From: JAFDWR01 sp038216655
GTDB lineage: Bacteria; Armatimonadota; Fimbriimonadia; Fimbriimonadales; Fimbriimonadaceae
Length of the DNA stretch: 64,000 bases
Assembly (NCBI GenBank): GCA_038216655.1
Contig: JBBQPZ010000022.1
Location: 1-64,000 of the forward strand
Direction of reading: 5' to 3'
Positions 47,818 to 54,915 of this stretch are shown one piece after another. The notes beneath the pieces were generated by a model. That model was not told the origin of the DNA and searched no databases. It saw only the letters and a program-made list of their open reading frames with translations. The position numbers and the translations under genes are program-made. Within the stretch, counting starts at the first letter, position 1. The number at the start of each line of letters is the position of its first letter.

Positions 47818-48804
47818 CTATCTCGATACCATCCTGGAAAAGGTCGGCTCATAGCCACCGCTTTTAGGGTCGAACCTCCATCGATATTCCATCATGGGGT
47901 TGGTTGACTTCAGGCTCGAAGGCGGAGGCAACGTGTTGCCCCACTCCTTAGCCTTTTCAAAGTCGATGAACTCGCTGAGGCCTCCCTTTCGGAACTCGAA
48001 GTGTCCCTTGGTGGAGAAGTCCTCCAAGTAAGCCGCCCCCGAGGCGGTGACCCGATATAGGTAGGAGATCGACTGGTCGTTGTCTGAATTGATTACGACG
48101 AGGTCGATACCGCCGCGCCAGCGCCTGAGGACGTGTACGGTCGGGCCATAACTGGCGGGGTCAACGACGAGGGGTTGCGTTTTGGTGCCATCACTCCAGC
48201 AAACTTGAAGTGTTACTGGGCCGAAATGCGGCTCCTTAATCTGCGGTTGGTAGGAGACCATCGCGACTCCCTCTCGGTCCCCCAGAGTAAACGGGAAGAG
48301 CCAACGATTAACCTGGATCTTTGGCGGTATCGGCAGAGCAAGCGAGGTTGCGCCGGTGTAGGAGGCGGGCAGCACTGGGCCCGATTCGCGGAGATAGCTA
48401 ACTGGGATAGTGGTGTTACCCACGTCGACCGACGGGTTCGCCCGAATCTCTTCGATATCGAGTGGAATGCCGATGGTAAGCTTCCCACCCTGCCAATTCA
48501 GCGAGAGGTCCTTCATGCCGAGATGCGTGCACAAGAACACCGCGCTTCCCACGTCGCCTCTCCCTCCCTTCTGCACGACATTCACTTCGTAGTCGAACGA
48601 ACTGAAAGCTCCGTGACTGAGTTGGGAAAGAACAGCTTCAAACCTACCGTCGGGGCTAGGCACCCTAGTCATCTCTACGGCCTCAACCCCGGAAATCGAT
48701 TGCGCCAAGCGAGCATAGGCGCGTGAACCCAATTGCCAGGTCACGAAACCTACTAGGACGACCCATAGGGCCAGCAAGCTGATGGTGCGGACGGAGAGCT
48801 TCAT
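47818..48804 (-). CDS. Membrane-anchored beta-rich protein of unknown function
   Basis: Starting at ATG 48804 (MKLSVRTISLLALWVVLVGF), the 328-residue protein has one N-terminal membrane helix and a beta-rich extracytoplasmic part. VPSPDGRFEAVLSQLSHG near residues 42-59 resembles the opening of DUF5412-like envelope proteins. Then come DYEVNVVQKGG, CTHLGMKDLSLNWQGGKLTI and a propeller-like C-terminal half (VVINSDNDQSISYLYRVT). An upstream in-frame ATG at 48882 would run through a repeat-derived stretch and is rejected. No operon partner. Confidence 0.6.
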   Translation of the reverse strand: MKLSVRTISLLALWVVLVGFVTWQLGSRAYARLAQSISGVEAVEMTRVPSPDGRFEAVLSQLSHGAFSSFDYEVNVVQKGGRGDVGSAVFLCTHLGMKDLSLNWQGGKLTIGIPLDIEEIRANPSVDVGNTTIPVSYLRESGPVLPASYTGATSLALPIPPKIQVNRWLFPFTLGDREGVAMVSYQPQIKEPHFGPVTLQVCWSDGTKTQPLVVDPASYGPTVHVLRRWRGGIDLVVINSDNDQSISYLYRVTASGAAYLEDFSTKGHFEFRKGGLSEFIDFEKAKEWGNTLPPPSSLKSTNPMMEYRWRFDPKSGGYEPTFSRMVSR

Positions 48805-48837
48805 CTTTGGCGACTCTTTAGGTATCAAACCGCCCCA

Positions 48838-48892
48838 GCCCGAGACTGTTGCCCGAGCTCGGGCCGAAGCATCCCGAGGCATCCAAATTCTT
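48838..48892 (-). repeat. Repeat family R4, partial copy 3
   Basis: AAGCATCCCGAGGCATCCAA repeats the right arm of the copy at 45804-45897 (GATCCCGAGGCATCC), next to a CCGAGCTCGGGC palindrome. The rest of the element is missing. Confidence 0.5.
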
Positions 48893-49063
48893 CAATGTCG
48901 CGATGGCCACGATAAAGACAAACATGTTCTGCATAAGGCGCCACCCTTGTCGTCTCGCAGCCACAAGGCGCCAGCAGAGTTGCGGGGATGAGGAGACACA
49001 CCAGGTTGACCTCGGGCAGTGAGCGTGCCATTCGAAGCGGGTGATCCGTCGCGTTCACGGTTC

Positions 49064-49159
49064 TATCGTACGCCAGGAGCAGCAATCGGTGGTCTTCGCC
49101 TCAGGGTTGGGGTCTTTGGAGGTTTCGGCTCGGAGACATCTAACCCTGAGGCATACAAG
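49064..49159 (+). repeat. Repeat family R5, copy 1
   Basis: From TATCGTACGCC to GAGGCATAC the sequence matches 50580-50674 with few changes. The internal arms GCCTCAGGGTT (49098-49108) and AACCCTGAGGC (49142-49152) are perfect reverse complements. Similarity continues some 20 bases upstream in both copies. Confidence 0.85.
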
Positions 49160-49180
49160 TTGGGGCTCGTCAAGCTTGGT

Positions 49181-49771
49181 TCAGCGTTCAGATGGGGACA
49201 CCTTCTGGGCCCAGATCAGGTCGGACCTAGCCCACTTTACGGCCCCTCCGAGCGTGAATACCATTGGAGGCACGGCCAGTCTCGGCTCGGGAATGAGGAT
49301 TTCTTTTCCGCCGCTGGCGTTGCGGTCTTTGGATGAGGTTTCGAACAAGAGCGGGCAGTGGTCGACGTCTTCCACTGAGTCCATCCTCACCGCCGCGAGA
49401 GACCGATTGAAAGCGATGGGTCTCGTGATGGGAGGGTTCATCGATGGGAGGACATCGCGCCAGCGGGATGCGGGAGCAAGGGCGTCGTCGTGATCGCCTG
49501 CGTATACGAGCACGGCGACCCCCAAAGCCTGCAATGCCGCTCTGCGCTCGGTCCCTTCTTTTGCTGACGCGGCGGATTGGAAAGCGGGCACGATGATCGC
49601 GCCGAGGCAGAGCACGAGCCATGCCGCTAGTACCCAGAGTATGGGCTTGCGCCACGTCACATAGAAGCAACCAGGATTCTTTTGAGTGATCAGGTTGTCG
49701 ATCATGAGGGCGATGCCGAAGATGATGCCCGCGATGGCAACCAGACCTACAATCACCACGGTCGCTTCCAT
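49181..49771 (-). CDS. Membrane protein with DUF1559-type ending
   Basis: From ATG 49771 the 196-residue protein has two membrane helices (TVVIVGLVAIAGIIFGIALM and ILWVLAAWLVLCLGAIIVPA). The segment AFQSAASAKEGTERRAALQALGVAVLVYAGDHDDAL then recalls the prepilin-like proteins of Planctomycetota and Armatimonadota (FxxAxxxAxxxxCxxNLKQIGxALxxYxxDxxxxLP). The ending VFTLGGAVKWARSDLIW resembles their final LGGAxxLFxDGxVxW. The typical prepilin cleavage motif is not at the start, so it is a variant whose pseudopilin part follows an extra helix. Function is not established. Confidence 0.58.
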   Translation of the reverse strand: MEATVVIVGLVAIAGIIFGIALMIDNLITQKNPGCFYVTWRKPILWVLAAWLVLCLGAIIVPAFQSAASAKEGTERRAALQALGVAVLVYAGDHDDALAPASRWRDVLPSMNPPITRPIAFNRSLAAVRMDSVEDVDHCPLLFETSSKDRNASGGKEILIPEPRLAVPPMVFTLGGAVKWARSDLIWAQKVSPSER

Positions 49772-49819
49772 GGCTGAATTGTAGGTCATCCCCTTACAAG
49801 GCGGTTCAAGCGGTTCGTG

Positions 49820-49825
49820 TATAAT
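49820..49825 (+). promoter_or_regulatory. -10 element upstream of the 86-residue gene
   Basis: TATAAT at 49820-49825 lies 102 bases before ATG 49928. The leader holds a palindrome (ACCCACTTGGGT near 49889) and a good ribosome site (GGAGAAGGAAC). Confidence 0.45.
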
Positions 49826-49927
49826 CTGCCCGCTATGCGATTCCTCTCCCACTCCTCTATTTAGCGGCGGACGTCACTCGACGTTACGCACCCACTTGGG
49901 TGCCTTGAGTGAATTTGGAGAAGGAAC

Positions 49928-50188
49928 ATGCTATTCAAAGGCCAAGCCCAGCACATCGTCGCGCGTTGGGAGTGCTTGCGGGATGAGGACGACATCGAGA
50001 CCCTTGCCGCGCAGACCGCGGTGGAGCTCTCGCGGATGCGGGAAGTCCCGGAGTCCGTTCTGAAGGCCCTTGATGGACTGCTCGACTTCCGCCACAAAGA
50101 TCGCGGTCGGCGGATCTACGAGGTGGTGAGCTACCTACGCGGGCTCGTGCAGGATCGCTTCCGGTTAGAGGCGATGAAGACGGAGTGA
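49928..50188 (+). CDS. Small alpha-helical protein, 86 residues
   Basis: A clear ribosome binding site (GGAGAAGG, seven bases before the ATG) and a promoter-like TATAAT upstream support this short gene. The protein is helical and charged: HIVARWECLRDEDDIETLAA, ELSRMREVPESVLKALDGLL and DRGRRIYEVVSYLRGLVQDR. No membrane helix or Cys motif is present. I recognise no family; the size and helix content suit a DNA- or protein-binding regulator, but that is inference. Confidence 0.62.
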   Translation: MLFKGQAQHIVARWECLRDEDDIETLAAQTAVELSRMREVPESVLKALDGLLDFRHKDRGRRIYEVVSYLRGLVQDRFRLEAMKTE

Positions 50189-50327
50189 CGGCTCGCCGGG
50201 GCCGAAGCCCCGTTACGGGGTGCGGACTGAAGTCCGCGCTCCGGCCGTCTTCCCGGAATCTCTACCCTGCTCGCTCCTCATCCGGCGCGAGCCATTGAAG
50301 GAGGAACGGGTACGGTTCGGTCGTTCC

Positions 50328-50741
50328 ATGTTGAAACTTGCCCTGTTAGGCATCGTGGTTGCGCTTCCTTCTTTTGCGTCGGCTCAGCGGGTGACCGTCG
50401 ACTCGAAGAACCACACGGTGACGATGGCCGAGGCGGGGTTGAGGATTCGGCTGAACCAGACGATGGGGTGCTTTCTGGATCGGGTTGAAGTCCGGGGGCG
50501 CGAGGTGCTTTCCTCCGAGCGAACGGCCTGTACCGGGATCAAGGTTGGCGAGCGGTGGATCACGTCGCGCTCACGCTGTTATCGTACGCCAGGAGCAGCA
50601 ATCGGTGGTCTTAGCCTCAGGGTTGAGGTCTTTGGAGGTTCCAGCCCGGAGACATCTAACCCTGAGGCATACGAGCTACCGTTGACCTCGTTGCACATCA
50701 ACACTCCAATTCGGTTAGAGAGTGATCCGGATCACTCTTGA
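50328..50741 (+). pseudogene. Secreted protein gene ending in repeat R5
   Basis: The frame starts MLKLALLGIVVALPSFASAQ, a good signal peptide, followed by a beta-type stretch (RVTVDSKNHTVTMAEAGLRI, LDRVEVRGREVLSSERTACT). At RSRCYRTPGAAIGG the frame enters the R5 repeat (from 50580) and ends 50 codons later without a sensible domain end. The same repeat-derived peptide (YRTPGAAIGG) is encoded at 49064 in another context. The original 3' part has therefore been replaced. Family unknown; a galactose-mutarotase-like or similar secreted domain is possible. Confidence 0.5.
50580..50674 (+). repeat. Repeat family R5, copy 2
   Basis: Partner of 49064-49159. The arms GCCTCAGGGTT (50614-50624) and AACCCTGAGGC (50658-50668) are again perfect. 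It is read through in frame by the secreted-protein gene that starts at 50328. Confidence 0.85.
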
Positions 50742-51039
50742 CCGTATCTGGGCTCACGATCAAGGTGACGTGGCGTAGGTCGCGCCAATTACAAGCCAAT
50801 ATCTCTCCTCGCTCAAGAAGGACAATCATCCTTCCTCGTTGCAGGTGGAACCCAGACTCGGCAAGGTAGGCCTCCCTGGCGGACCAGCTTACGCCGGTCT
50901 GCCCGTCGGGGCTTGGGGTGAAATTGTGAGGCCCCCGGGCAGCGGTGAAGAGGAAACCTGCGACTAACGCGATTGAGATGATCGCCGCGATCCGATGCCG
51001 AGACCAGATCCCGGAGAGCTTTGAGAGGCTAATCCTCAT
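50698..51039 (-). CDS. Small membrane protein of unknown function, 113 residues
   Basis: The protein has one membrane helix (IAAIISIALVAGFLFTAA, residues 18-35) and a short extracytoplasmic part with PSPDGQTGVSWSAREAYLAE and LQRGRMIVLLERGEILACNW, a pattern like the N-terminal domain of the 47818-48804 protein. Its ATG overlaps the TGA of an upstream small frame by four bases. The 3' end overlaps the convergent truncated gene at 50741. Likely a small envelope protein; no family. Confidence 0.5.
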   Translation of the reverse strand: MRISLSKLSGIWSRHRIAAIISIALVAGFLFTAARGPHNFTPSPDGQTGVSWSAREAYLAESGFHLQRGRMIVLLERGEILACNWRDLRHVTLIVSPDTVKSDPDHSLTELEC

Positions 51040-51185
51040 TTAGCCTCATCCGCTTCCTTCAAGAACTGCCGCTCGCCAAGGGCGACGACGTTCCGGTTGA
51101 ATCGCAGGTGGTTTCCTTCGAGGACGTAGGTGTACTTCTCGCTCGTTTCGTGATTGTCCTCATCAGCCCAACTGGGCGAAGACAT
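51036..51185 (-). CDS. Small coupled frame or gene remnant
   Basis: A 49-codon frame (SEKYTYVLEGNHLRFNRNVV then ALGERQFLKEADEAK) ends with an ATGA overlap onto the 113-residue membrane-protein gene. Its first codons overlap the end of the dehydrogenase gene. The regular strand pattern suggests a fragment of a once longer protein. I do not recognise it and the start is uncertain. Confidence 0.3.
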   Translation of the reverse strand: MSSPSWADEDNHETSEKYTYVLEGNHLRFNRNVVALGERQFLKEADEAK

Positions 51186-52086
51186 CCTTGAGACTTTGGG
51201 CGGACTTGAGCAGTCCCTCGCGCTCGGCGTCGTTGACCGCCGGTTCGAGGATCTGGTGAGCACCGCCCCGGCCGACGACCGTCGGAAGGGAGAGCGCAAT
51301 GTCCGAAATTCCAAGGACACCGGACTGGACGACCGAAACCGGGAGCACCGATTCCTTATTCAGGGCGATCGCTTCCACGACTTCCTTGATCGAGATACCG
51401 ACCGCGCGGCCCGCGCCGCCCTTGAGCCGGATGACTTCCGCGCCCGACTTGCGGGTGAACGCGAACACGTCGTCGATCGCCTCGGCATAACCCGGGACGG
51501 ACGACATCGGCACGCCGCCGATCGTCGCGGAGGAGAGAATCGGCACCATCGAGTCGCCGTGCTCGCCAAGGATCAGCGCCTTGACGTCGAGCGCGTTCAC
51601 GTTGAAGTGATCGGCGATCAGCGAACGGAAACGGCAGGTGTCGAGGACGGTGCCGAGACCGAGGACACGCTCCTTGGGGAGCATGCCGCTCTGGGCGGCG
51701 AGCTGGGTGAGAATGTCGACCGGGTTGCTGACGACCAAGATCGTCGCACCTTCGTTGAGCTTGACCGCCTTCAGGCTGTCAAGGATGCCGCGGAACAGAC
51801 CGACGTTGCGGTTGATCAGTTCGAGACGGCTCTCATCGGGCTTGCGCCGCAGACCGGCGGTGATCACCACGCAGTCGCTGCCATCGACGACCGTGTAGTC
51901 GCCCGAGGATGTGAACTTCTGGTTCGAAGTAAGAGCGGCGCCATGGCGCAAATCAAGCGCCTCACCGGCCGCCATATCGGCGTTCATGTCAACAAGAGCG
52001 ATCTCTCGCACGACTCCACCGAGCTGGAGGGCATACGCCGCATCCGATCCAACGCGACCACCGCCTCCAATAATGCTGACCTTCAT
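51163..52086 (-). CDS. NAD-dependent malate/lactate dehydrogenase
   Basis: The LDH/MDH-superfamily protein (307 residues from ATG 52086) has IIGGGGRVGSDAAYAL (NAD-binding loop), EIALVDMNADMAAGEALDL (acidic end of strand 2, NAD rather than NADP), the substrate-specificity loop AGLRRKPDESRLEL, SNPVDILT, GTVLDTCRFR and GEHGDSMVP with the catalytic His. An Arg in the loop where lactate dehydrogenases have Gln favours malate as substrate, while GTVLDTCRFR is also found in LDHs. It is likely a tetrameric MDH of the LDH-like type. A TTG start at 52098 is also possible but sits too close to the AAAGGAG site. Confidence 0.9.
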   Translation of the reverse strand: MKVSIIGGGGRVGSDAAYALQLGGVVREIALVDMNADMAAGEALDLRHGAALTSNQKFTSSGDYTVVDGSDCVVITAGLRRKPDESRLELINRNVGLFRGILDSLKAVKLNEGATILVVSNPVDILTQLAAQSGMLPKERVLGLGTVLDTCRFRSLIADHFNVNALDVKALILGEHGDSMVPILSSATIGGVPMSSVPGYAEAIDDVFAFTRKSGAEVIRLKGGAGRAVGISIKEVVEAIALNKESVLPVSVVQSGVLGISDIALSLPTVVGRGGAHQILEPAVNDAEREGLLKSAQSLKDVFAQLG

Positions 52087-52122
52087 GTAATTGTCCAAAC
52101 TCCTTTAGTTAAGTTGGCTTTA

Positions 52123-52833
52123 TTATGGCTGGTCGAGCCTTTGGGAGTGCGCGAGTAGGGAGTCTGTTGCGTTGGCCTGTCTTGAGATCAGATTGTTTCC
52201 CAGGAGCTTCTCGGTGGCCTCAAGGGCCGGACCCAGTTGCCCAGAGTCGTTGGCCTGGTTAGTCGCCAGGTAGCCAACGACAATGCTGGTCTGCGTGTCG
52301 GCCACCGCTTGAATGTTGTAGCCAACCAAGTACTCGCCATGGGTCGTGAGCATCGTGTGAGCCTGGGCCTCAAACGCATCCGCTGCCTCGGATTCCTCAA
52401 CCGCTTTACGCCACTGAGTCTTCCTTGCCATGATCTTGGTGCCATCCACCGCCACCGACTTGCAATTTACAAGGCCTGCCTCTTTACAAGCCTGGACGAT
52501 CTCCATGAACAAGGAGTCCAAAATGCTAGACAGGCGCTGCCGAAACCGGCACAGCGTGCTGTAGTCCGGGCGACAATACCGGCTCAGATATTCATAGCGG
52601 ATGTCGTACTTGCAAAAGCGCTCCAACCGGCGAGAGGAACGCTCTCCTTCTAAGTAGCCGTAAAGCCAGACCGAGAAGATGGGCACGGGATCATAAGGCA
52701 CTCCACCCCCATCTTGGTAAAGACCCCCAAGCCGATCCCCTAAGACTCGCTCTACGAGCGGACCCAGAGCAAGAACCAACGGACAATCTGAGAGCCGCTC
52801 TTCCCAGTTGAGAGGAAACAACTCCGGTTGCAT
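52123..52833 (-). pseudogene. IS1182-type transposase, C-terminal half missing
   Basis: From ATG 52833 the frame encodes the N-terminal DUF772-type region (YGYLEGERSSRRLERFCKYD, YRPDYSTLCRFRQRLSSIL) and the first catalytic Asp in SVAVDGTKIMARK. It ends after 236 codons in HSQRLDQP, which lies in the terminal repeat. Full IS1182-type transposases are about 450-550 residues with two further acidic residues that are absent. The gene cannot encode an active enzyme and the element is a deletion derivative. Confidence 0.85.
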
Positions 52834-52933
52834 CGATGCCGCTCCAGACCCCGAACGAAAGACCTCTGTGCGTTTGCCTGCCACTCTTAAAGGACGAACC
52901 GAGCAATGCAACAGACTCCAGGTCACCGCACTC
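52145..52933. mobile_element. Internally deleted IS1182-family element
   Basis: The ends at 52145-52170 and 52908-52933 are imperfect 26-base inverted repeats: GCAACAGACTCC and CGCACTC are identical in both, with a few differing bases between. The element is 789 bp, about half the usual IS1182 size, and holds only the truncated transposase gene. No target duplication is obvious. It would move only with help from a full copy elsewhere. Confidence 0.75.
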
Positions 52934-52976
52934 TAAACAACTCTTAGGCTTCGCCCTCAGTTGGTTGACATTTTCT

Positions 52977-53267
52977 ATGCTCGCCCGGCTTACACATGTG
53001 TATTACGAGATCTATCACACAGCGAAGGATGCGTGCGTGTGTGCCCTGTGCAACGAATCCGAAGGCAAAATCTTTCCGGTTTATGGCGGACCAGAACTTC
53101 CGCTGCACCCATGCTGCGCCTGCTACTACGAATGGGTTGACCCACCGATCGAAGATTGGCAAAATCGGCGATCTCTCGAAGTGGGTCGAATTCCGCCTGG
53201 ATCTAAACAAGTTGGCCGCAACGTGAATGGGGATGGTTCGGACTGTCAGGCTAGACCATGCGGTTAA
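52977..53267 (+). CDS. Small Cys-rich protein resembling phage head protein C-terminus
   Basis: The 96-residue protein has CVCALCNESEGKIFPVYGGP then ELPLHPCCACYYEWV. The order CxxC...G..F...PPLHPxCxCxxxxV is the C-terminal signature of phage minor head proteins (SPP1 gp7 / Mu gpF families), probably a zinc or disulfide module. The rest of such a protein is absent here, so this is either a small stand-alone version or a prophage scrap. It lies between the shrunken IS and the DUF1501 gene. A TTGACA stands 7 bases upstream of the ATG. Confidence 0.45.
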   Translation: MLARLTHVYYEIYHTAKDACVCALCNESEGKIFPVYGGPELPLHPCCACYYEWVDPPIEDWQNRRSLEVGRIPPGSKQVGRNVNGDGSDCQARPCG

Positions 53268-53299
53268 CACGGAATGGATTGTGAAGGAGAACCAAACCG

Positions 53300-53385
53300 T
53301 GCCAACTCCAAGTTCCGGAATCTCCATCCCCAACCCCTTCCTCTTCCGGCGCACAATCATCGCCGCAAGAGGAAGGGGCTTCGGA
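53300..53385 (+). repeat. Repeat family R3 copy 2 with class-N-like arm
   Basis: CCTCTTCCGGCG, loop CACAATCAT and CGCCGCAAGAGG (about 53339-53371) pair with one mismatch. CAAACCGTGCCAACTCCAAG just before it resembles the CCGTGGCACC outer arm of the element at 8526-8682. The block ends next to the stop of the DUF1501 gene. Confidence 0.55.
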
Positions 53386-53401
53386 GGTCCGTTTCTTGAC
53401 C

Positions 53402-54910
53402 TTAAGCTATCAATTCCGTGACCACGTGCCCATGGACGTCCGTCAGCCGGAAATCTCTTCCCGAGAAGCGATAGGTTAGCTTCGTGTGATCGACCCCGAG
53501 TAGGTGCAGGATCGTCGCGTTCAAGTCGTGGACGTGCACCGCTCCGGGCGTGAACGTCTCGGGGGTGGCGTTGATGGGGTGGCCGTCCGCGTCGACGATG
53601 TTGTAGCCGAAGTCGTCGGTCTGGCCGTAAACGATGCCCGGCTTCACGCCGCCGCCCGCCATCCACATCGAGAAGCAGCGCGGGTGGTGGTCGCGGCCGT
53701 AGTTTTCCTTCGACAAGGGCCCCTGGCAGTAAACGGTGCGCCCGAACTCTCCGCCCCAGATGATCAGCGTGTCATCCAACAGCCCACGCCGCTTCAGGTC
53801 CGTCACCAACGCCGCGCAAGCTTGATCGACGTCCTTGCACTGGCGAGGCAGATCGCCGCCCAGGTTGCCGTGCTGGTCCCAGCCGCGGTGGAAGATTTGG
53901 ATGAAGCGCACGCCTCTTTCCGCCATTCGGCGGGCGAGGAGACAGTTCGCCGCGAAGGTGCCGGGCTTGTGGGCGTCCTCGCCATAGAGCTCAAACGTCT
54001 CGGCGGACTCCTTGGACAGGTCCATCAGATCGGGCACGCTGGTCTGGAGCTTGTACGCCATCTCGTACTGCGCGATTCGGGTGGCGATTTCGGGGTCGTT
54101 GAAGTGCGCGAGCTGCATCGCGTTCAGCTTCGAGATGCCGTCGAGCATCTTGCGCCGGGTGACCGAGTCGACGCCGTGCGGGTTTTCGAGGAACAGTACC
54201 GGGTCGCCGGAGCTGCGCAGGGCGACGCCCTGGTGCTCACTCGGCAGGAAGCCAGAGCCCCACAGACGGGTGAAGACCGCCTGGGCGTCCGCTTTGGCGC
54301 TCCAAGTCGAGTGGAGCACGATGTAGGTCGGCAGATTCTCGTTGGTGGTGCCGAGTCCGTAGCTGACCCACGAACCCATGCTCGGTCGACCCGGAAGCTG
54401 CGAGCCCGTTTGGATAAACGTGGTCGCGGGGTCGTGATTGATCGCCTCGGTGAACATCGAGCGGATCACGCATAGGTCCTTGACGATCTTGGAGGTGTGC
54501 GGCAGTAGTTCGCTGACCCAAACTCCGTCGGCGTTGTTGTCGTGCTTCTCGAACTTGTATTTCGAGGGCGCGACCGGGAAGCGCGATTGCCCGCTGGTCA
54601 TCGTGGTGATGCGCTGACCGTGACGCACTTCATTCGGCAGGTCCTCGTTGAAGTGGTCAATCAGCTTCGGCTTGTAGTCCCAGGTGTCGATTTGGCTCGG
54701 GCCGCCGTTCATCGTGAGGTAGATCACGCGCTTGGCCTTCGGGGCGAAGTTCGGGAATCCGGGCTGGCCGCCGTAGCGGATTACCGGCTTCTGGGGAACC
54801 TGCGCGCCATGAAGCAGGCTCGCGAGCGCGGCGGTGCCGACGCCGAGGGCGGTGCGCCCGAAGAGCTGGCGGCGGGTGAGAAGCAATTCGTGTTCGCGTC
54901 TTGGGTCCAC
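53402..54910 (-). CDS. DUF1501 domain protein (sulfatase-like), Tat-exported
   Basis: The 502-residue protein has a twin-arginine signal (LTRRQLFGRTALGVGTAALA) and the DUF1501 fold: KAKRVIYLTMNGGPSQIDTW, HGQRITTMTSGQSRFPVAPS, LPGRPSMGSWVSYGLGT, RFIQIFHRGWDQHGNLGGDL and LIIWGGEFGRTVYCQGP. It belongs to the alkaline-phosphatase/sulfatase superfamily and is nearly always paired with a DUF1549/DUF1553 cytochrome protein in Planctomycetota-type genomes, as here. Only five bases separate it from that gene, so they form an operon. The substrate is not known. Confidence 0.93.
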   Translation of the reverse strand: MDPRREHELLLTRRQLFGRTALGVGTAALASLLHGAQVPQKPVIRYGGQPGFPNFAPKAKRVIYLTMNGGPSQIDTWDYKPKLIDHFNEDLPNEVRHGQRITTMTSGQSRFPVAPSKYKFEKHDNNADGVWVSELLPHTSKIVKDLCVIRSMFTEAINHDPATTFIQTGSQLPGRPSMGSWVSYGLGTTNENLPTYIVLHSTWSAKADAQAVFTRLWGSGFLPSEHQGVALRSSGDPVLFLENPHGVDSVTRRKMLDGISKLNAMQLAHFNDPEIATRIAQYEMAYKLQTSVPDLMDLSKESAETFELYGEDAHKPGTFAANCLLARRMAERGVRFIQIFHRGWDQHGNLGGDLPRQCKDVDQACAALVTDLKRRGLLDDTLIIWGGEFGRTVYCQGPLSKENYGRDHHPRCFSMWMAGGGVKPGIVYGQTDDFGYNIVDADGHPINATPETFTPGAVHVHDLNATILHLLGVDHTKLTYRFSGRDFRLTDVHGHVVTELIA

Positions 54911-54915
54911 GGTGT

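Noticed and set aside
49019..49336. A 105-codon frame at the left R5 copy
   Set aside because: It is largely the repeat translated in frame, overlaps the minus-strand membrane-protein gene and lacks a ribosome site.
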